From: Volvox africanus
Taxonomy: Eukaryota > Chlorophyta > Chlorophyceae > Chlamydomonadales > Volvocaceae
NCBI GenBank assembly: GCA_030268105.1
Contig: BSDZ01000008.1
Location: forward strand, 5,618,501-5,682,500
Direction of reading: 5' to 3'
Length of the DNA stretch: 64,000 nucleotides
Position numbers and translations under genes: made by a program. The notes under the pieces were generated by a model, which saw nothing but the letters and a program-made list of their open reading frames with translations, was not told the DNA's origin and ran no database searches. Positions 7,795 through 19,364 of this stretch are shown one piece after another (within the stretch, counting starts at the first letter, position 1; every line of letters begins with the position of its first letter).

Positions 7795-10700
7795 TCATTG
7801 GGCTTGCGTGGCACGTTTGCGGGCTTCTTCGAGCAGGGGCTTCATGTCCTGTGAGAAGTTGTGTGCCGGTTCCCATGAGTTGTGCTCGCTGGTATACCCT
7901 GTCCACTTGACCAAGTACTCGTGTACTGTCCGCTTACGTCGGTGTCAGCCCACACGACGCGCGCGATAATCTAACACCCGCTCCACATCGTAAGACTTCT
8001 GTTTACCAGCGATCCAGGTCTCGGGAACTGGTTCGATCGCTGCGGGGGCGTTAGAAGGCTCAGGGACGGGTTCCGTACCACGATACGGACAAACAAGCGA
8101 TACGTGAAACGTGGGGTGAATGGTCATATCAGCGGGCAATGCAAGCTCCACAGCCACATTCCCAACCATGCGCATGACAGGATACGGACCAATCCAGCGG
8201 GGTAAGAGTTTTCGGGATCCGTCGGCCAAGGAACGCAAGTTCTTGGTGCTTAGCAACACGAGTTGCCCTTCCGAAAACGTCACATCCTGCTTGGATTTGT
8301 TGTAGTATTCCGTCGTTCGTTGCTGCGCCGCGTCCAAACACGACTTCGCGTCTGTGATTCGGGACATAAAAGACTTGGCAAAAAGTTTAGCAGCAGGCAC
8401 GTTCACTTCCAACTCACGCCACACGGGTAACGCGGGATGAAACCCGTAGTTAAGAAAGAACGGACTTTTGCCTGTAGAGCGGTTAACAGCGTTGTTAAGC
8501 GCGAATTCTGCCGCAGTCAAATACGTATCCCAAACAAGTGGTGTGCGACCAGCATAATTGTGCAACATATCACCCAACGTGCGATTTGTGCGTTCGGTTT
8601 GACCATCAGTCTGCGGGTGATACGCCGTGCTCAGGTTGACGCGCATGCCAACTAGTTTGCAGAGCGCTTCCCAAATCTTAGACGTGAACTGCCCACTGCG
8701 GTCCGAAATCACATTTTTGGGAACCCCGTGTAACCGAACCACATTGTCGAAAAACAAACGTGCGGTTTGCTCAGCCGTGCAGGATGATGTGCATGGTGCT
8801 AGGTGAACCATCTTAGTCAGACGATCGACCATTACGAACACCGCATCGTATCCCCCCTCAGTTTTGGGCAGCGCGACTACGAAGTCCATGGAAACACTTT
8901 CCCAAGGCGCATCCGGGACAGGCAACGGTTGCAACAACCCATGGCCCTTACCGGACAAAGCCTTATTGCGCTGGCACAGACTGCATGTCTGGACGAAGTT
9001 CGCCGCATCCTTAGCCAAACGAGGCCACCAAAAGGAACGTTGCACCAAGTCGATCAATCGCTTGCTACCAGGGTGTCCTGCTAACGGGTCCTCGTGGAAC
9101 CACGCAAGGATGTCGTAGCGTAGCGCATCGTCGTTCCGAACGACGATTTGCGTAGCTGCACCCTCCGTCCGTAGCCAAAGGCCATTCTGCTTGCGAAGGT
9201 TTTCTACACTAGCCGGGTCCGCGAACCAGGCATCTGCGTTGTAGGCAACCTTCAACTGCTCCGTGAGGTCCGTCGCGATCGGTACCTCCTCGCTACACGG
9301 CCGCACGATGGGCGCTGCCAGAATTGCAGCGTGTAGCAACGGATGTCGACTGAGAGCATCGGCAATATTCAATTTACCAGAAATATACTCCCAGGTGCAG
9401 TCGAACCTAGCTAGGTATTCCATCCACCTAGCCTGACGGCGGTTCAACGTCGGAACGCTTTGCAAAAACGTTAGGGGCTTGTGGTCAGTCTTTAAAGTAA
9501 ACGGGCGTCCCTCGAGGTAACAGCGCCATTCCTTTAAAGCATGCAGCACGGCCAGAAGCTCCTGTTCCCCGGTGGTGTAGCGAATCTCCGCACCAGAAAA
9601 CTTCTTACTCGTGAAGGCGATCGGTCGCCCTTCCTGTAACAATACAGCGCCGCTTCCAAACATTGAGGCATCAGACACTACCTCAACACGAAATGGCAAC
9701 GAGTAATCAGGGAATGCAAGGGTGACATCTTCGGCAACGATTCGTTTGAGCTCTTCGAATGCCCGCTGGCATTGCGACGTCCACGACTCGAGCGAAACGA
9801 AAACGCCTTTGCGAGTTAAGTTAGTAAGCGGGGCCGCAATGATGGAACATTTTTCAATGAACTTTCGGAAATAATTGGTCAAGCCAAGGAACTTACGCAG
9901 CTCCGTGAGGTTCTGAGGCGCGGGCCAATCGTGAACCACGGCGACCTTCCGCGGGTCCATCTTCACACCGGTGGCCGACACAATGTGGCCCAAATATTCC
10001 ACCTGAGGCTGCGCCCAAAAGCATTTGGCGCGTTTAGCAAACAATTGCTCCCGCCTCATAACGTCGAGCACGAGCCGAAGATGCTCCAAGTGCTCCTCGC
10101 GCGTCTTAGAATATACCAAGATGTCATCCAGGTAGCAAACAACGAACCTGTCGATAAACGGCCTAAACATTCGGTCCATAACCGCCTGAAACGTCGCAGG
10201 GGCATTAGTCAAACCAAACAATAGGACCGTATACTCAAAGTGACCGAAGGGCGTCCGAAAAGCGGTTTTCGGGATATCAGAGGCAGCAATGCGAATCTGA
10301 TTGTAGCCCTGTTGTAAGTCAATTGAGGAAAAATAAGCCGAGCCCTTCAGCTTATCCAACAGGTCGTCAACGTGTGGCAAAGGGTAGCGATTTTTCACCG
10401 TATTCGCATTTAACCCCCGGTAATCGATGCACATGCGCAAGGTCCCATCCTTCTTACCGACAAACAAAATCGGTGCAGAATACGGGGATGTGCTGGGGCG
10501 TATCATACCCTTCGCGAGCAAATCCGTCACCTGGCGCTTCACCTCGTCCAGCTCCAATGGACTCAACCTGTACACTGGCCGGGCCGTAGGCTGCGCTCCA
10601 GGCACGAGAGGGATTGTGTGATCAACAGGACGCATAGGTGGTAGGCCAGGGATATCTTTAAAGACGTCCTCATACTGCGACAGTAGGGCCTCAACCTCAG

Positions 10701-10821
10701 AATCCGCAGAAATCTGCACGGTGGTGACACAACAGCTCACCCGCGGCCTTAGAAGCAGTCCGTGGGCACCCTTCCGTAACAAACGGACGGCCTCCTTACG
10801 CCCGACTAGCTCTGGTTCGAT
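7795..10821 (-). CDS. Element B Pol: RT, RNase H, integrase, chromodomain (nonsense in chromodomain)
   Basis: The frame is open from 10821 to the TGA at 7945-7947. RT shows [13 protein letters not shown] (first Asp) and [12 protein letters not shown] (YLDD). RNase H follows ([47 protein letters not shown]). Integrase has the H2C2 site ([10 protein letters not shown] to CSLCQRN) and the DDE residues in [18 protein letters not shown] and [13 protein letters not shown]. The GPY/F module and a chromodomain end the protein. Element A shows the intact chromodomain continuing after [13 protein letters not shown]. Here the next codon CGA has become TGA, and the remaining chromodomain codons run on to 7795. 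A TTG at 10780-10782 starts the longest ORF, but the family normally makes Pol by polyprotein processing. Confidence 0.93.
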
Positions 10822-11853
10822 TCACGCGGCCATTGCGGTCACAGTGAAATTAACCATAGGCACCGCCTCAGTTTCGCCCTCCTTTGGTGTGACATGTTCG
10901 AACGACAGGAAAGGTACCTTAATCGACAGAGTACCCTTGCACATATGCAGGGTTGCGGTCTCCATGTCGATGCGCGCGCGGTACTGCCATAATGTCGACG
11001 ACCCCATTATGTGCAGTGCAGTCTCTGCTAAGCCCTGCACGTACGGCCGGGTCACAACACGCAAAGGGCCTATCGATAGGCTAAGGGTAATCCTGCCCAC
11101 GATGGGATGCTTACCCCCGTCAGCAAGGGTAACCTGTGGACAATCAGACGACTCTGGGGACAACCCCAGCGCATTCACCTCTGCGACAGAGATGAAGTCG
11201 TCGCTGGCACCGGTGTCAACAAGTGCCTTCAGAGTACGGCCATTCAAACCGATCTGAACCACAGGGACACGGTTATCTACGAGCGACTGCCCAGCAGACA
11301 ACGTCAGTGCACTTAGGGCGGGTCCGTAACCTACGGCACCCCCGTCAGGAGCTTCGTACCAAACGTCAACCGAGTAGGATGTGCTTGGCCACGGAGCCAG
11401 CGTACCCCCCCAATCCACACCATTAAACAAAACGGTGCCCGGCTCAAACCGGTGGACATGCCGCATACCCCTTAACGATGCCTCTGCCTTGCGCCGACAG
11501 AAAGCGGGGAGTAAAACACATGCGGCGGTGCCTGGATATTGACGCCTACACCTCCTGTATATGGCCAACTGTTCCGACATCTCACGCAGAGACGAGGGGA
11601 TGAACAAAACCACGTGGTTGGACAGATCGATAGACGACAGGGGACGGCGAGGTGTAAACAAATTACACAACGGATCGAAGCAGAGAAGTCCCGTGCGTCC
11701 GTCAAGCGTGATGCGTCGCACAATGACTCGCTCGATGTGTCCAAGTACACAAGGCAACAATGCCTTAACGGCTGGCCATAAGGATGACCACCGACCACGC
11801 GTTAGTTCAGAAATCCCAGGTGGTGCCCCCTCCGCAGGAACCCGGGCAAGCCC
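10822..11853 (-). CDS. Element B protease region
   Basis: The frame after the Gag stop is open to TGA at 10822-10824. It carries LKALVDTGASDDFISVAEVNAL, the retropepsin active site, then GRITLSLSIGPLRVV and a second hydrophobic segment. The N-terminal half has no recognisable domain. It is in the same register as Gag (stop TAG 11854-11856) and Pol, so Gag-Pro-Pol was a single frame or relies on stop-codon readthrough at the first junction. Confidence 0.85.
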   Translation of the reverse strand, partial: GLARVPAEGAPPGISELTRGRWSSLWPAVKALLPCVLGHIERVIVRRITLDGRTGLLCFDPLCNLFTPRRPLSSIDLSNHVVLFIPSSLREMSEQLAIYRRCRRQYPGTAACVLLPAFCRRKAEASLRGMRHVHRFEPGTVLFNGVDWGGTLAPWPSTSYSVDVWYEAPDGGAVGYGPALSALTLSAGQSLVDNRVPVVQIGLNGRTLKALVDTGASDDFISVAEVNALGLSPESSDCPQVTLADGGKHPIVGRITLSLSIGPLRVVTRPYVQGLAETALHIMGSSTLWQYRARIDMETATLHMCKGTLSIKVPFLSFEHVTPKEGETEAVPMVNFTVTAMAA

Positions 11854-13095
11854 CTATTTCGGCTGAGGTACAAACGGCGGCATTAGCGGGCAATCCTTAG
11901 TGGAATGGCTCTCCGCACACCGTAGACAAACGTTGGCCAATTTCCGACACTCGAATTCGGAACGATTGCAATTCCATTTTGGCATATACGTGTCGTCCGT
12001 GCGAGTCCGCTTCGCATTGGGCGACCCCTCGGAATGCTGTGCGGCTGCCGTCGACGGCGCACCACCACGCTTCCTGTTTTTAGCCGGGTCCGAGCTCGGA
12101 CCTGCTCCTCCTGACCCACGGACACCCGAGCTAGCGCCCCCGCGCGCCTGGCGTTGCCGGTTGCTGTGTCGCGTCGCGGCAGTAGGCGTGGGGCGGGTCG
12201 CTCCAAAATCCTGGTCAAGAGCTACGGCTTCCCCAAGCGGATCCTGCACTTGCACGGCATTTGCACGAGGGGCAGACTTGACTTCTTCCTCACCGGCAAG
12301 GAGTCGTATCTCCGTGCCCTTAGCAAAAGCGACCAAAGCATCATACGACTTGATCTGCGCTCCAACCAAGTCAGTAGCGCACCATTTAGCCAAAAGTTTC
12401 GTCAGGCCTCGCCTAAACCAAAAGACACGCTCGGATTCAGTGAGGTCAGCAATGGGAGTCACAAGTGCTTCGAAGCGTGACTGGTACGCAGGTACATTTT
12501 CATCCCGACGCATGTGGTAGCTACCGGCTGCCAAAACCTTACGAGCTTCCACATCGCGTGCTTGAACCTCAGTAGCGAATCGTGCGAGCAAAGCAGCGAC
12601 CAACTCGTCAAAAGTATAGTTGCCCCGGGCGTTGGTCCAATTGCGATACCAGTCCTTCGCTGAGCCCTCGAGGGTGTTACCAACGAAGAGACACCTGATA
12701 CCGTCATTATCACCACCATGAACAGCCTGGAGATACTTTTTAGCGTCACGCACGTACGCACGAGTTGCATCGGCTATGCTATGCCCTGGTGTCTTGTCGG
12801 TCAGCGAAATATTGAGCCTAGGAACGGGAATCGACAATCTCATCACCTCAGGGATGTCATCATGCCCTCGAGCTTGAGGTAATGGCAGAACCCTTGTTCC
12901 AGCAGTGTTGTCCATATTCATGTTCACTGCTGAATGTGGCACAATTAAGCGAGCAGGGGTCTGAAGGAAAAGGGGCTCTCGAGTGGCTCGCGCGCCAACA
13001 GCCTCAAGACCTCTATCCGGTGCTCTAGCAGCCACAACAAAATCGGGTTGGCTAGCTAGGCTAGTGTGCGGCGTATCGTCGTGTTCCGCGGACAT
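11854..13095 (-). CDS. Element B Gag
   Basis: 413 residues from MSAEHDDTPHT. A capsid-like region covers roughly residues 110-270 (KDWYRNWTNARGNYTFDELV, RDENVPAYQSRFEAL, WFRRGLTKLLAKW). A basic Gly/Ser linker follows, and then a zinc knuckle VCLRCAESHSTKDCPL (C-x2-C-x3-H-x4-C, one residue shorter than the canonical CCHC). It ends QPK-TAG with GGG following. The stop is in frame with the protease downstream. Confidence 0.9.
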   Translation of the reverse strand: MSAEHDDTPHTSLASQPDFVVAARAPDRGLEAVGARATREPLFLQTPARLIVPHSAVNMNMDNTAGTRVLPLPQARGHDDIPEVMRLSIPVPRLNISLTDKTPGHSIADATRAYVRDAKKYLQAVHGGDNDGIRCLFVGNTLEGSAKDWYRNWTNARGNYTFDELVAALLARFATEVQARDVEARKVLAAGSYHMRRDENVPAYQSRFEALVTPIADLTESERVFWFRRGLTKLLAKWCATDLVGAQIKSYDALVAFAKGTEIRLLAGEEEVKSAPRANAVQVQDPLGEAVALDQDFGATRPTPTAATRHSNRQRQARGGASSGVRGSGGAGPSSDPAKNRKRGGAPSTAAAQHSEGSPNAKRTRTDDTYMPKWNCNRSEFECRKLANVCLRCAESHSTKDCPLMPPFVPQPK

Positions 13096-13561
13096 GGAGC
13101 ACGAAACGATACCCTAGGTTTGTGTAATAGAAGCCGACTTCTATCGCAAAGGCAAGAGTACAAAGCGATTCGGTGAGCCTACCGACAGTACTCTTGAGAA
13201 GATTCAGTAAACTCAGCAAGTACTTGCCCAGCTGAGTCCTGATCTCTGTAGTTTGGGCAATGAGAGTCGCCAACTGGTCCGGACGAAAGCCGGTCTCAGT
13301 CGCCACGGCAAGCAATGCCAGTGCACTGAGATTACCTGCGACTCAGAGCGTACACTTACACAACAAGTGCAGCAATCTAAGTAAAAGCAATTAAACAATT
13401 ACAAACCGGAAGCGGCGGCGTCCAAAACGGCGCGGCCTAGGTCTTCGGCAAAAGTATCTAGCGGTCCTCGTGGTTCATCGCTGGAACTCGCCATAGAAAG
13501 AACCTACTTCCGATTAGACAAAGAGAGACAGTGAGGCAACGAACCTGTCTCGATACCAATT
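13096..13561 (-). other. Element B leader with primer binding site
   Basis: Between the 5' LTR and gag. On the minus strand the first bases after the LTR are AATTGGTATCGAGACAGG. TGGTATCGAGAC is close to the TGGTATCAGAGC initiator-Met tRNA primer site of plant LTR retrotransposons. The rest of the leader holds short ORFs with no support. Confidence 0.7.
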
Positions 13562-14383
13562 TGTTGTACCTCTCGTTCGCGTTTGCTCATCAGTATCTGC
13601 ACGTCTGAAGGCTTGCGACACCAATGTGCAAGCACTTGCAAGTACAGCAAGACAAGCGCGAGCAAACAGAGACAGCGGAAGACTTCAAGACGAAGAGAGA
13701 TATAACTTACAGTCTTACAGATCGGAACGATGCAATGGACGAAATCGCCGTCAGCACCGGAAGCAAGCAATCATCACGCGGCGGTGATAGCGAAGTTTAG
13801 GCTTAGCTCGGGCTAAGTAGAGTAGCGTATAGAATGATAATGTAGAACACACGAGTGTTCTCCGGTGTCGAATATCTTATCTGGCTTAGCCGTCCTCGCA
13901 TCTGTTATACTCGCAGAATCGCAATGCCGTACGATTCACATTAGGAGGCCGATCCTAGATGTGACAATCCTACTGCGTCTAGGCGATGTCTACGTATAAC
14001 AACGTATAAGCCTTTCCGGCATTCTCATGATGCAAGGGTCCGGATAACGATATCCGGTTGCAGGGCATGTATCGCGACGAGTGCGGCGCTCTCAACGTGT
14101 GCTTTAATGAAGTAATATTATATCAGATAATATTACTTATCGTTTCGTAGCACGAGCATATTGCGCACTTCAATGCTTCGGGCTTTCATGCATGCTAGGC
14201 GGATTTGCCATGATGCGATGTCGCGATGGATAATGACAACATGCCAAATGCATATATAAATGTACATGAATACATTTATATCATGCAGATTCATTCATAT
14301 GCAATGTGTTCATCACAATAGCACTTCGCCTTGTAGGATCACATTGACCTACTCATCGGCGGGAAACTAACCGTAGCACAACA
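13562..14383 (-). repeat. 5' LTR of element B
   Basis: 822 bp, homologous to 6912-7735 throughout and to the element A LTR. It is followed by AATGG (14384-14388), the right copy of the target duplication. Confidence 0.95.
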
Positions 14384-15190
14384 AATGGCGTGGTCCAGGA
14401 CATGCTGGAAGTGCGCTGTGGCGTTCCGCAGGCCGTACACCAGACGCCTGTACTCCATCAGCCGCCGTCGCCACCAGAAGCTAGTGTGCTCCCGATGCTC
14501 AGATGCCAGCGGAATCTGCAGGAAGGCAGTCCGGCAGTCCATCTTGGTAAGCCACAGCGAGTCCCCCACCTGCTGAAACAGCTGCTCCGGCAGCGGTGAC
14601 AGGTGCAGGTCGGGCAGAGTGGCAGCATTGAGCTCCTGTGCGTCCTGACAAAACCGCCGCTGCGTCCAGGTACCATCCACCGACCGCTTGGGCGGCAGGG
14701 TGGAGTTCATGGCGTACTGGCTGGAGCGGCTCTCTTCGATGATCCCGGCATCCAGCAGCTCCTGGCAGGCCGCGTCCATAGCGGCGTACTCCTCCTGACT
14801 GTGGGAACGGGGCCGCTGGTAGATGGGGCGCTGATGAGCAAGCTCGATGCGGGCAGGGCCCACGTCACCGCAATACTCTCCTAGATCCGCCATGCTGCGG
14901 GCGAAAACGCCGTTGTACTGATCCACCAATTCCTTAAACTGCGCGGCCAGCTCCGGCGGCATGTCCGGGCGGTCGCACAGCAACCACCTGCCAGCGGTGA
15001 CCGTGAACTTGGCCTCGGGCAGGAGTGTGCGCCGCCCTTCTGGTGTAAAATCTGCCGGCTCCAGAAAACCATCGTTGTCATTGTCAGAGTCGTTGCCCTC
15101 GTGGTCGCTGTCGTCGATGAGCGGCGGCAGCGGGTCAGCGACGGGGTAGTGGCGCCCCGCCGCAAGTGCCGGGGCACTAATGATGACCAG
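14384..15190 (-). CDS. Element C reverse transcriptase, N-terminal half
   Basis: Reading starts about 15190, upstream of any Met, with SAPALAAGRHYPVADPLPP, then an acidic linker and PDMPPELAAQFKELVDQYNGVF. It goes on through the RT fingers and palm: QELLDAGIIEESRSSQYAMN, FCQDAQELN, then LTKMDCRTAFLQIPLA (first catalytic Asp), and YRRLVYGLRNATAHFQHVLDHAI. The frame is cut at 14384 by element B. Joining 14384 to 6906 with one AATGG copy keeps the frame and leads to CYVDD after one TAG. The protease frame upstream is one base out of register (-1). Confidence 0.88.
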
Positions 15191-15770
15191 CCGCCCTCAC
15201 CAGTTGGGGGCGGCTGTAGATAAGCAGACGACGGGGGTTCCACTAACGCGGGCCACCGTACGACGACCGGGAGGTCGATAGGGTCGCGGCCCGGTGGCTG
15301 CAGCCGTAAATGCTCACGTCCTTCCTCCATATCCAAGTAGCACTGATGTGGGCCCAGCGCAGGCATACCCAGCAGCAGTTCAAACGCCTCCGCGCCCGCA
15401 TCGGCCACCACTAGTGCTGGGACGTTGGCAGCAAACACATCAGGCGTGCCGGCGCGAAACACCACATGGAGCCCCCCAGCGACCAAGCCCTTCAGGTGTG
15501 AACGGCCAGCGGCGGTGGTAACCGCAAACTCACCGTCTGGGTCAAGCTGCAGCTCGAGACGATCCGCCAGCCGCTGCGCAACAAGGACCACTGCGCTGCC
15601 AGTGTCCACCAACACCTGCGATGGTAGCTGCCCTTCCACCAGCAGTCCCTCCACGGCTGAGTTCTGCTGAAGGTACGGCAGTGGGGCAGCCACGCACAGG
15701 GGGGCCGCTGCACTTGAGTGTGAGACCACTGCAGCCACCGGTGAGGCATACGGTGGCGGCAGCGTGGCTG
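15190..15770 (-). CDS. Element C aspartic protease
   Basis: The frame encodes QVLVDTGSAVVLVAQRLADRL, with the catalytic DTG/S motif of retropepsins, then FELLLGMPALGPHQCYLDM, the second conserved hydrophobic-G segment. Length and placement between Gag and RT are normal for Ty3/gypsy elements. Relative to Gag it lies in the -1 register, and RT lies a further -1 away. This could be programmed frameshifting or two indels. The sense part starts about 15770 and ends near 15190. Confidence 0.8.
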
Positions 15771-18458
15771 AAGGCAGACCCTGCGGCGAAAGGAGTGCAG
15801 GCCAGCAAGGGCCGCCAACAGCCAGCCTTGAATATCATCCAGTCTGGAATTGTCGGGTCTTAGCTCGGACCTGGGGTCTGGGATCGTCGCCACGGCCGTT
15901 GCATCGCCAGCACCTGGGGGCGTGGCTGGGCGAAGAGCATGAGCCACCTCCGCTGCCCCCGCCATGGCAGCCCGGGGGAGTTGAGGAAATCCCATGGGCA
16001 TGCGTTCCCCGACCGTGGCGCCGATGGGGAAGACGGAGTACCCGGCAAAAGGCATTGGGATGGCCGGGGAGGGCATCACTGCAGCGTCGCCGGGCGCAGA
16101 GGAGCCGGCAGGGGCGACGGCATTGAGTGGCCAAGTGCCCGGTTGCCAGGGCGGGTGCGTGTGTGGAGGTGGAGGCGGCATCAGTGGTGACTGTACTGGT
16201 GTGTGTGTGGGCCGGTAGACAGCGGCTGGCGGGCCGGCATGGACCCCGGTGGCCGTGACGTGTGAGGGGGCGATGGAGGGGGCGGCCAGAGGGACAGGTG
16301 GCGCAGGGGGGCGCCAAGCTAGGGCTGCAGGTTGCACGGGCGCGGCGACCTCTGAGACGGCCGAGGATGGGAGCTGCTGCATGGCGAGGACGCTCTGGAG
16401 TGTGTCCTCAATGTGCTGGAGCTGCGCCTGTTCAATCGTGACTGTCATGGAGGGCGCCGCCGCCCGAGCCAAGAACTGCTGCGCCTGCACGACGCTGCCA
16501 GAGAGATCCCGCGGCACCTGTCCCGTCTGCTGCGCCTCCTGTAACTTGCGGCACATGTCACGGAACAACCCCTGGGGGTCTGTAGAGATCCGTGATGCCG
16601 AGACCTTGCACGCCGCCTGGGTGTGCGGCGTCCGTGCGAGGACATGCAACCTACAAGTCTTGTGCTGATGCGCCTGCCGCTGACCTTCACGGCAGACAAA
16701 GTCGGCTTTGGCGGCAGCCTCGGTGCTGACACCGCTCCCCTCAGGTGGGGTGGGCGGGCTGCCGCCGCCACCGCCTGCTTTTCCACCCTTGCCCTTGGCG
16801 GGCGCTAGCACGTGCGCAGGCACCGTGATGATCTTGTTGCGACTGCCACCACCGCCGCCACTGCCACCGGCGGTGGTGCCACCAGCACTGCTGGCAGCTC
16901 CACCGCCAGCATTGCCCCACGATCCCCCGCCGCCAGTGCCGCCTGTGCTGCGTGGCAGCAGGCCCTCCGAACCCTTGGCGTTGACCATGGCGTTTAGGAA
17001 CCGCAGAGCTTGCTCCATCGTCAGCGCATTCCGTTTGTCCTCTGCGAGAATGTCCTCCTTGCGCCGGACCAGGGAGTCATGCCCCGCAAGTGCTGCAATC
17101 GCAGCGTCGAAGAACCGTTGGGCCTTGCGGACCTCCGGGTACAGCTGGGCGTCCAGCTGGTCAAACTTGTTATTGAAGCCCTGGACCGCAACGTTGGGCT
17201 CCACGCCGGTGGGGTAGGCCCACTGGTCGAAGTCCTTTTGCAGGCGTTGCGCATTCAGGAGAACACGCGCCTGCACCTCCTTTAGCCAGGACGCGATGAG
17301 GTCCTGGCCGCCTCCGGCAGCCCGCTGCCCCCGGTAATCCGCATGCACCCCACCATGTGTGATGTAGTGCGCGTAGTGACGATCCACCACGCGGCCCAGC
17401 TCCTCAGGAGTGTATGTGCTCCGGAGGGGCGTGTTGACAGGAAGAAAGTCAGAGACCAACTTGCGCAGGACCTCCGAGTAGTCAGCACCCTGTCGCTTCT
17501 CGTGGGTCAGCGGGTACAGGGCGCATTCAGCATAGCTCAGCGCATGGGACTTAAAGGCCGTGAAACCATCGGATGCCCCGTCGTAGGCCTGTGCGTAGTC
17601 CCTAGCGCCTTTCATAGGTATCCAGTGTGGCGACATGGGCGCCACGATGCAGCCGGGCTGGCGGGGCTGCGGGTCGCCCACAAGGTTCACGACGCCAGTG
17701 GCATGGGGCGCGGAGCACTCATCAGGCGAGCCCAGAGCCGGGTGGATCGGAGGTGGTGGAGTGGAGTGGGGCGGAAGTGGAGCGGGTGGCTCGCCCGGCG
17801 GGTACCCAGGCGGCCCGCGTGGAGGCTGAGGAGGATCGGGCGGGGGCGTGCCCGGGGCATATGAGGCGGAGGCCACCGGCGCGGCAGGAGCAACCGCCGC
17901 CGGACCCGCTGAGGGGGGTGCAGGAGCCGGGTAGCGGGGCGGTCGCGGCTGCAGCGGCGGCCTGCCGGGCTGCAGCGGGGCAGGCGGCGGGCGCGGCTGC
18001 AGCCTGTCCTCCAGGCTCGCATAAAGCTCCTCCCAGCGGACCATCTGCACGGGGCAGTCAAGAAAGCGGGCAACGGCGGGGAGGAACGACATGAGATGGG
18101 TTGCGGTCCAGACAGGCGGGTCCGCGTCGGAGCTGCTGGGAGCGCACCGCAGCGTGCCCGAGTCTGGTGTCTCCCCTATCTGAGACAGGAGAGAGTGCGC
18201 TAATATGCCACGAAGGGAGTACCGGCGCTCAACAGCCATAGCGACATAGTCCACTTGTGCGAGCGACCAAAGCACAGGGGGCGGAAGCGGGTCTGGCGGG
18301 GCAAATGCATCAGTGGTGAAGTGCATTGACTCCCAGCACGGGGCCTCAAGTGGTGCTGGCGCCCTAGGCTGCCGCTGATCCGCCTCGGCTGGCAGTGGGA
18401 CAGCTCCCATCTGCGAAGCACCCCCTAAGCCTTGCCTCCCTGATAGGACCCCCTCAGT
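15770..18458 (-). CDS. Element C Gag, main part
   Basis: About 890 residues. After a Pro-rich N-terminal third, an alpha-helical capsid-like region is seen (ARDYAQAYDGASDGFTAFKS, LRKLVSDFLPVNTPL, ASWLKEVQARVLLNAQRLQ, AQRFFDAAIAAL). Gly/Ser-rich and Pro-rich linkers follow. A Cys/His cluster (DFVCREGQRQAHQHKTC) stands where a CCHC knuckle is expected but does not follow the canonical spacing. The ORF itself stays open to 15492, but beyond about 15770 the sense continues in the protease frame. It is in frame with the ORF at 18459-19364 across one TGA. Confidence 0.65.
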
Positions 18459-19364
18459 TCACACACCCCGCCTAAGTGAGCGCGTTGGTGGCCCAGACCC
18501 TCCCGGTCCATCCCCCAACGTGGAATGATACTCAGTGGCGGGCGTCAGCACTCCATCATCTCCACCGCCCGATGGTACAAAACGGCGGCCTCGGTGTCCA
18601 TCATGGTCCCAGGCGGGGTGCTCCGCAGGGGGAGCACCCCAGAAACCGCCCCATGGGTCCCAGCTTGGGGCGTCAGTGCCGTGTGGGCTCCTGGCATCGC
18701 CGCCGCCTGGGTGAGACGGCCGCGTATGCTCGTGTGCCGTAGCCGGCGCAGTGGCCGCTGATGTAGCGGCCGCAGGCGTGTCGGGGTCTGCAGCCGTGGG
18801 CAAGTGCGGGCCCATGGCCACTGGGGCACCAGTTGCCGCGCAGCCGAACGCTGCTTCTGCGCCGTCACCGCCACCGCTGCCATGACCGCCCGCGGCGACG
18901 GCGCGGTCGCCCGCCCTGGGGGGGGAAGGTGGCCCCTGGGGTCCAGAGCGAGCATCCCAACCAGCGCTTGCAGACACGCCTCGCCACCCACCTTCGGAGA
19001 GCACGGGAGAGACGGATCTGCCCGAGGAAGGGGCGCGGCTACCAGGGATGCCAGCTCCCCGCAGCCCCGAGAGGAAAAGGCGCGCCGGCGGGCCGTCCAG
19101 GTGTGGGCTGGGCGAGGCCTCCGTGTCAGAGCCAGGGCGCCGAAAAGAGATGGATCCCCCCGAGGCTGTTGGGGCTCCGGTCGATGCCGTCCCGCGGGGA
19201 GTGTAGCCGGCTTCCAGACGGGCCCCGGCGGCTAGGGCGTTGCTGCGCCAGTGTCCTTGTGTGAGACGCCACTGTCGTGGGTCCGTGGGTGATGGCTCAC
19301 GCTCCATGCGTGCGGAGCCGAAACCGTCCTCACTCGTCCGCGCAGATGTCAGTCTTGTGTCCAT
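18459..19364 (-). CDS. Element C Gag N-terminal extension
   Basis: A 301-residue low-complexity frame (Gly, Pro, Ser, Ala and Arg rich) starting with MDTRLTSARTSEDGF. It lies in the same register as the Gag ORF downstream, separated only by TGA at 18459-18461, which one C-to-T change of CGA would create. No domain is recognisable. It could be a separate small ORF, but the shared frame favours one Gag polyprotein. Confidence 0.5.
   Translation of the reverse strand: MDTRLTSARTSEDGFGSARMEREPSPTDPRQWRLTQGHWRSNALAAGARLEAGYTPRGTASTGAPTASGGSISFRRPGSDTEASPSPHLDGPPARLFLSGLRGAGIPGSRAPSSGRSVSPVLSEGGWRGVSASAGWDARSGPQGPPSPPRAGDRAVAAGGHGSGGGDGAEAAFGCAATGAPVAMGPHLPTAADPDTPAAATSAATAPATAHEHTRPSHPGGGDARSPHGTDAPSWDPWGGFWGAPPAEHPAWDHDGHRGRRFVPSGGGDDGVLTPATEYHSTLGDGPGGSGPPTRSLRRGV

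Larger units (their letters stand above)
6912..14383 (-). mobile_element. Element B: full-length chromodomain Ty3/gypsy retrotransposon inserted in element C
   Basis: A 7,472-bp element with two LTRs (6912-7735 and 13562-14383), a 5-bp target duplication AATGG, a primer binding site, a polypurine tract, and gag, protease, RT, RNase H, integrase and chromodomain in one register on the minus strand. The frame is broken by three stops: TAG after Gag (11854-11856), TGA between protease and RT (10822-10824), and TGA in the chromodomain (7945-7947). The LTRs differ at a noticeable number of sites, for example about ten within their first 150 bp at the TGTTGTACC end. The insertion is therefore not recent. 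Confidence 0.95.

Noticed and set aside
15294..19264. Plus-strand ORFs across the Gag region of element C
   Set aside because: They are high-GC antisense shadows; the minus strand carries the recognisable Gag, protease and RT order.
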